From positions 1-5,895 of the forward strand of contig QMMT01000149.1 in NCBI GenBank assembly GCA_003647385.1: a DNA stretch of 5,895 nt. The letters run 5' to 3'. Shown here piece by piece: positions 5,366 through 5,895 of this stretch (positions within the stretch are counted from its first letter, which is position 1; each line of letters begins with the position of its first letter). The DNA comes from Deltaproteobacteria bacterium. GTDB lineage: Bacteria; Desulfobacterota; Desulfobacteria; Desulfobacterales; Desulfobacteraceae. The notes below the pieces were generated by a model, which saw nothing but the letters and a program-made list of their open reading frames with translations, was not told where the DNA came from and ran no database searches. Both the position numbers and the translations under genes were made by a program.

Positions 5366-5895
5366 ATGACAACTCAAGCGATAAGCTTACAGGATAGAAA
5401 GATTGACTGGAAACGTATTTTTTTTATATTATTAGGTCTCACACTTTTTTTTGTTGTTAATTTTTCACCTGCCTGGCCGGATGCCATTGATCCCACGGGG
5501 AAACATTTTGTGCTGAGCAAAGAAGCCAAGGGAGCGCTGGCTGTATTCCTTCTTGGCGGTACCTGGTGGGTGTTTGAAGTGGTGCCCATTGGTATCACAA
5601 GCCTGACCATCGGTGTTTTACAGGTTCTTTTCCTGATCCGGACTGCAAATTCAGCTTTTAAAGATTTTATGACACCCTCTGTGCTGTTTATTTTTGCATC
5701 TCTGGTCATTGGCATGGTCTTTACAAAAACAGGCCTTACAAGACGACTGGCATACAAAATGCTGATGATTGTGGGAGAAAAAACCAGCATGATTTACCTG
5801 GGATGTTTTGTTGTGACGGCAGCCCTGACCCACATCATGGCCCACACAGCGGTTGCTGCAACCATGTATCCCTTGCTTGTAACTATATATCAAAT
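5366..5895 (+). CDS. DASS/SLC13-family (divalent anion:sodium symporter) permease, N-terminal part
   Basis: The frame is open from ATG 5366 to the window edge (176 residues; complete family members are roughly 450-550). A cytoplasmic N-terminus leads into a membrane helix at ~18-33, then hydrophobic blocks at ~56-91, ~104-123 and ~142-176. DASS features are the WWVFEVVPIGITSL segment (67-80, matching the family's W-x-E-x-x-P-x-x-x-T-S-L), AFKDFMTPSVLFIFASLVIG (97-116), a TGLTRRLAYKML turn, and THIMAHTAVAATMYP (155-169), which aligns with the sodium- and substrate-binding hairpin. That hairpin usually reads SNT-A-x-A; here it is AHT (159-161). The substrate is probably a dicarboxylate, sulfate or related anion driven by sodium, but cannot be fixed from this part. 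The start is supported by GGAGG at 5351-5355, a rather long 10 bases upstream. It is the likely structural output of the signalling genes before it. Confidence 0.85.
   Translation, partial: MTTQAISLQDRKIDWKRIFFILLGLTLFFVVNFSPAWPDAIDPTGKHFVLSKEAKGALAVFLLGGTWWVFEVVPIGITSLTIGVLQVLFLIRTANSAFKDFMTPSVLFIFASLVIGMVFTKTGLTRRLAYKMLMIVGEKTSMIYLGCFVVTAALTHIMAHTAVAATMYPLLVTIYQ

Overview
The window is AT-rich coding DNA with short intergenic gaps, and every gene is on the + strand. Gene content and protein style (an NtrC-type regulator, many signalling proteins, a NifX-like small protein, a cytidylate-kinase-like/receiver fusion and a DASS permease) suggest a Gram-negative sulfate-reducing or related bacterium of the Desulfobacterota, probably near Desulfobacteraceae. 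That placement is an inference from style; no phylogenetic marker is present.

Layout. Bases 2-235 are the C-terminal end of a sigma54-dependent activator, ending in a Fis-type helix-turn-helix. After a 101-bp gap comes a tightly packed four-gene cluster at 337-3433: a NifX/NifB-type (dinitrogenase iron-molybdenum cofactor) domain protein, a membrane sensor histidine kinase, a receiver-only response regulator, and a short kinase-like protein that keeps its histidine but has lost recognisable ATP-binding motifs. Adjacent genes in this cluster overlap by 8, 8 and 1 bases. A 206-bp intergenic region (3434-3639) follows. It holds a very good sigma54 (-24/-12) promoter preceded by a helically phased array of GTYTC repeats at the usual distance for an enhancer. 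Downstream are a three-part protein (cytidylate-kinase-like domain, BON-like segment, receiver), a second receiver-only protein, and the first 176 residues of a DASS/SLC13-family anion transporter that runs off the window.

Working model (inference). The sensor kinase detects an extracytoplasmic ligand and phosphorylates one or more of three closely similar receiver domains, perhaps with the kinase-like H-box protein as a phosphate shuttle or sink. The sigma54 activator at the left edge switches on the 3572-3587 promoter, and the output is the fusion protein, the second receiver and the transporter. A 13-base sequence shared in inverted orientation by the two main intergenic regions (272-284 and 3504-3516) suggests that one DNA-binding protein controls both clusters. 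The receiver proteins have no DNA-binding output domain, so signalling may also act directly on proteins such as the transporter.

No RNA gene, CRISPR array, insertion sequence or convincing intrinsic terminator was seen.
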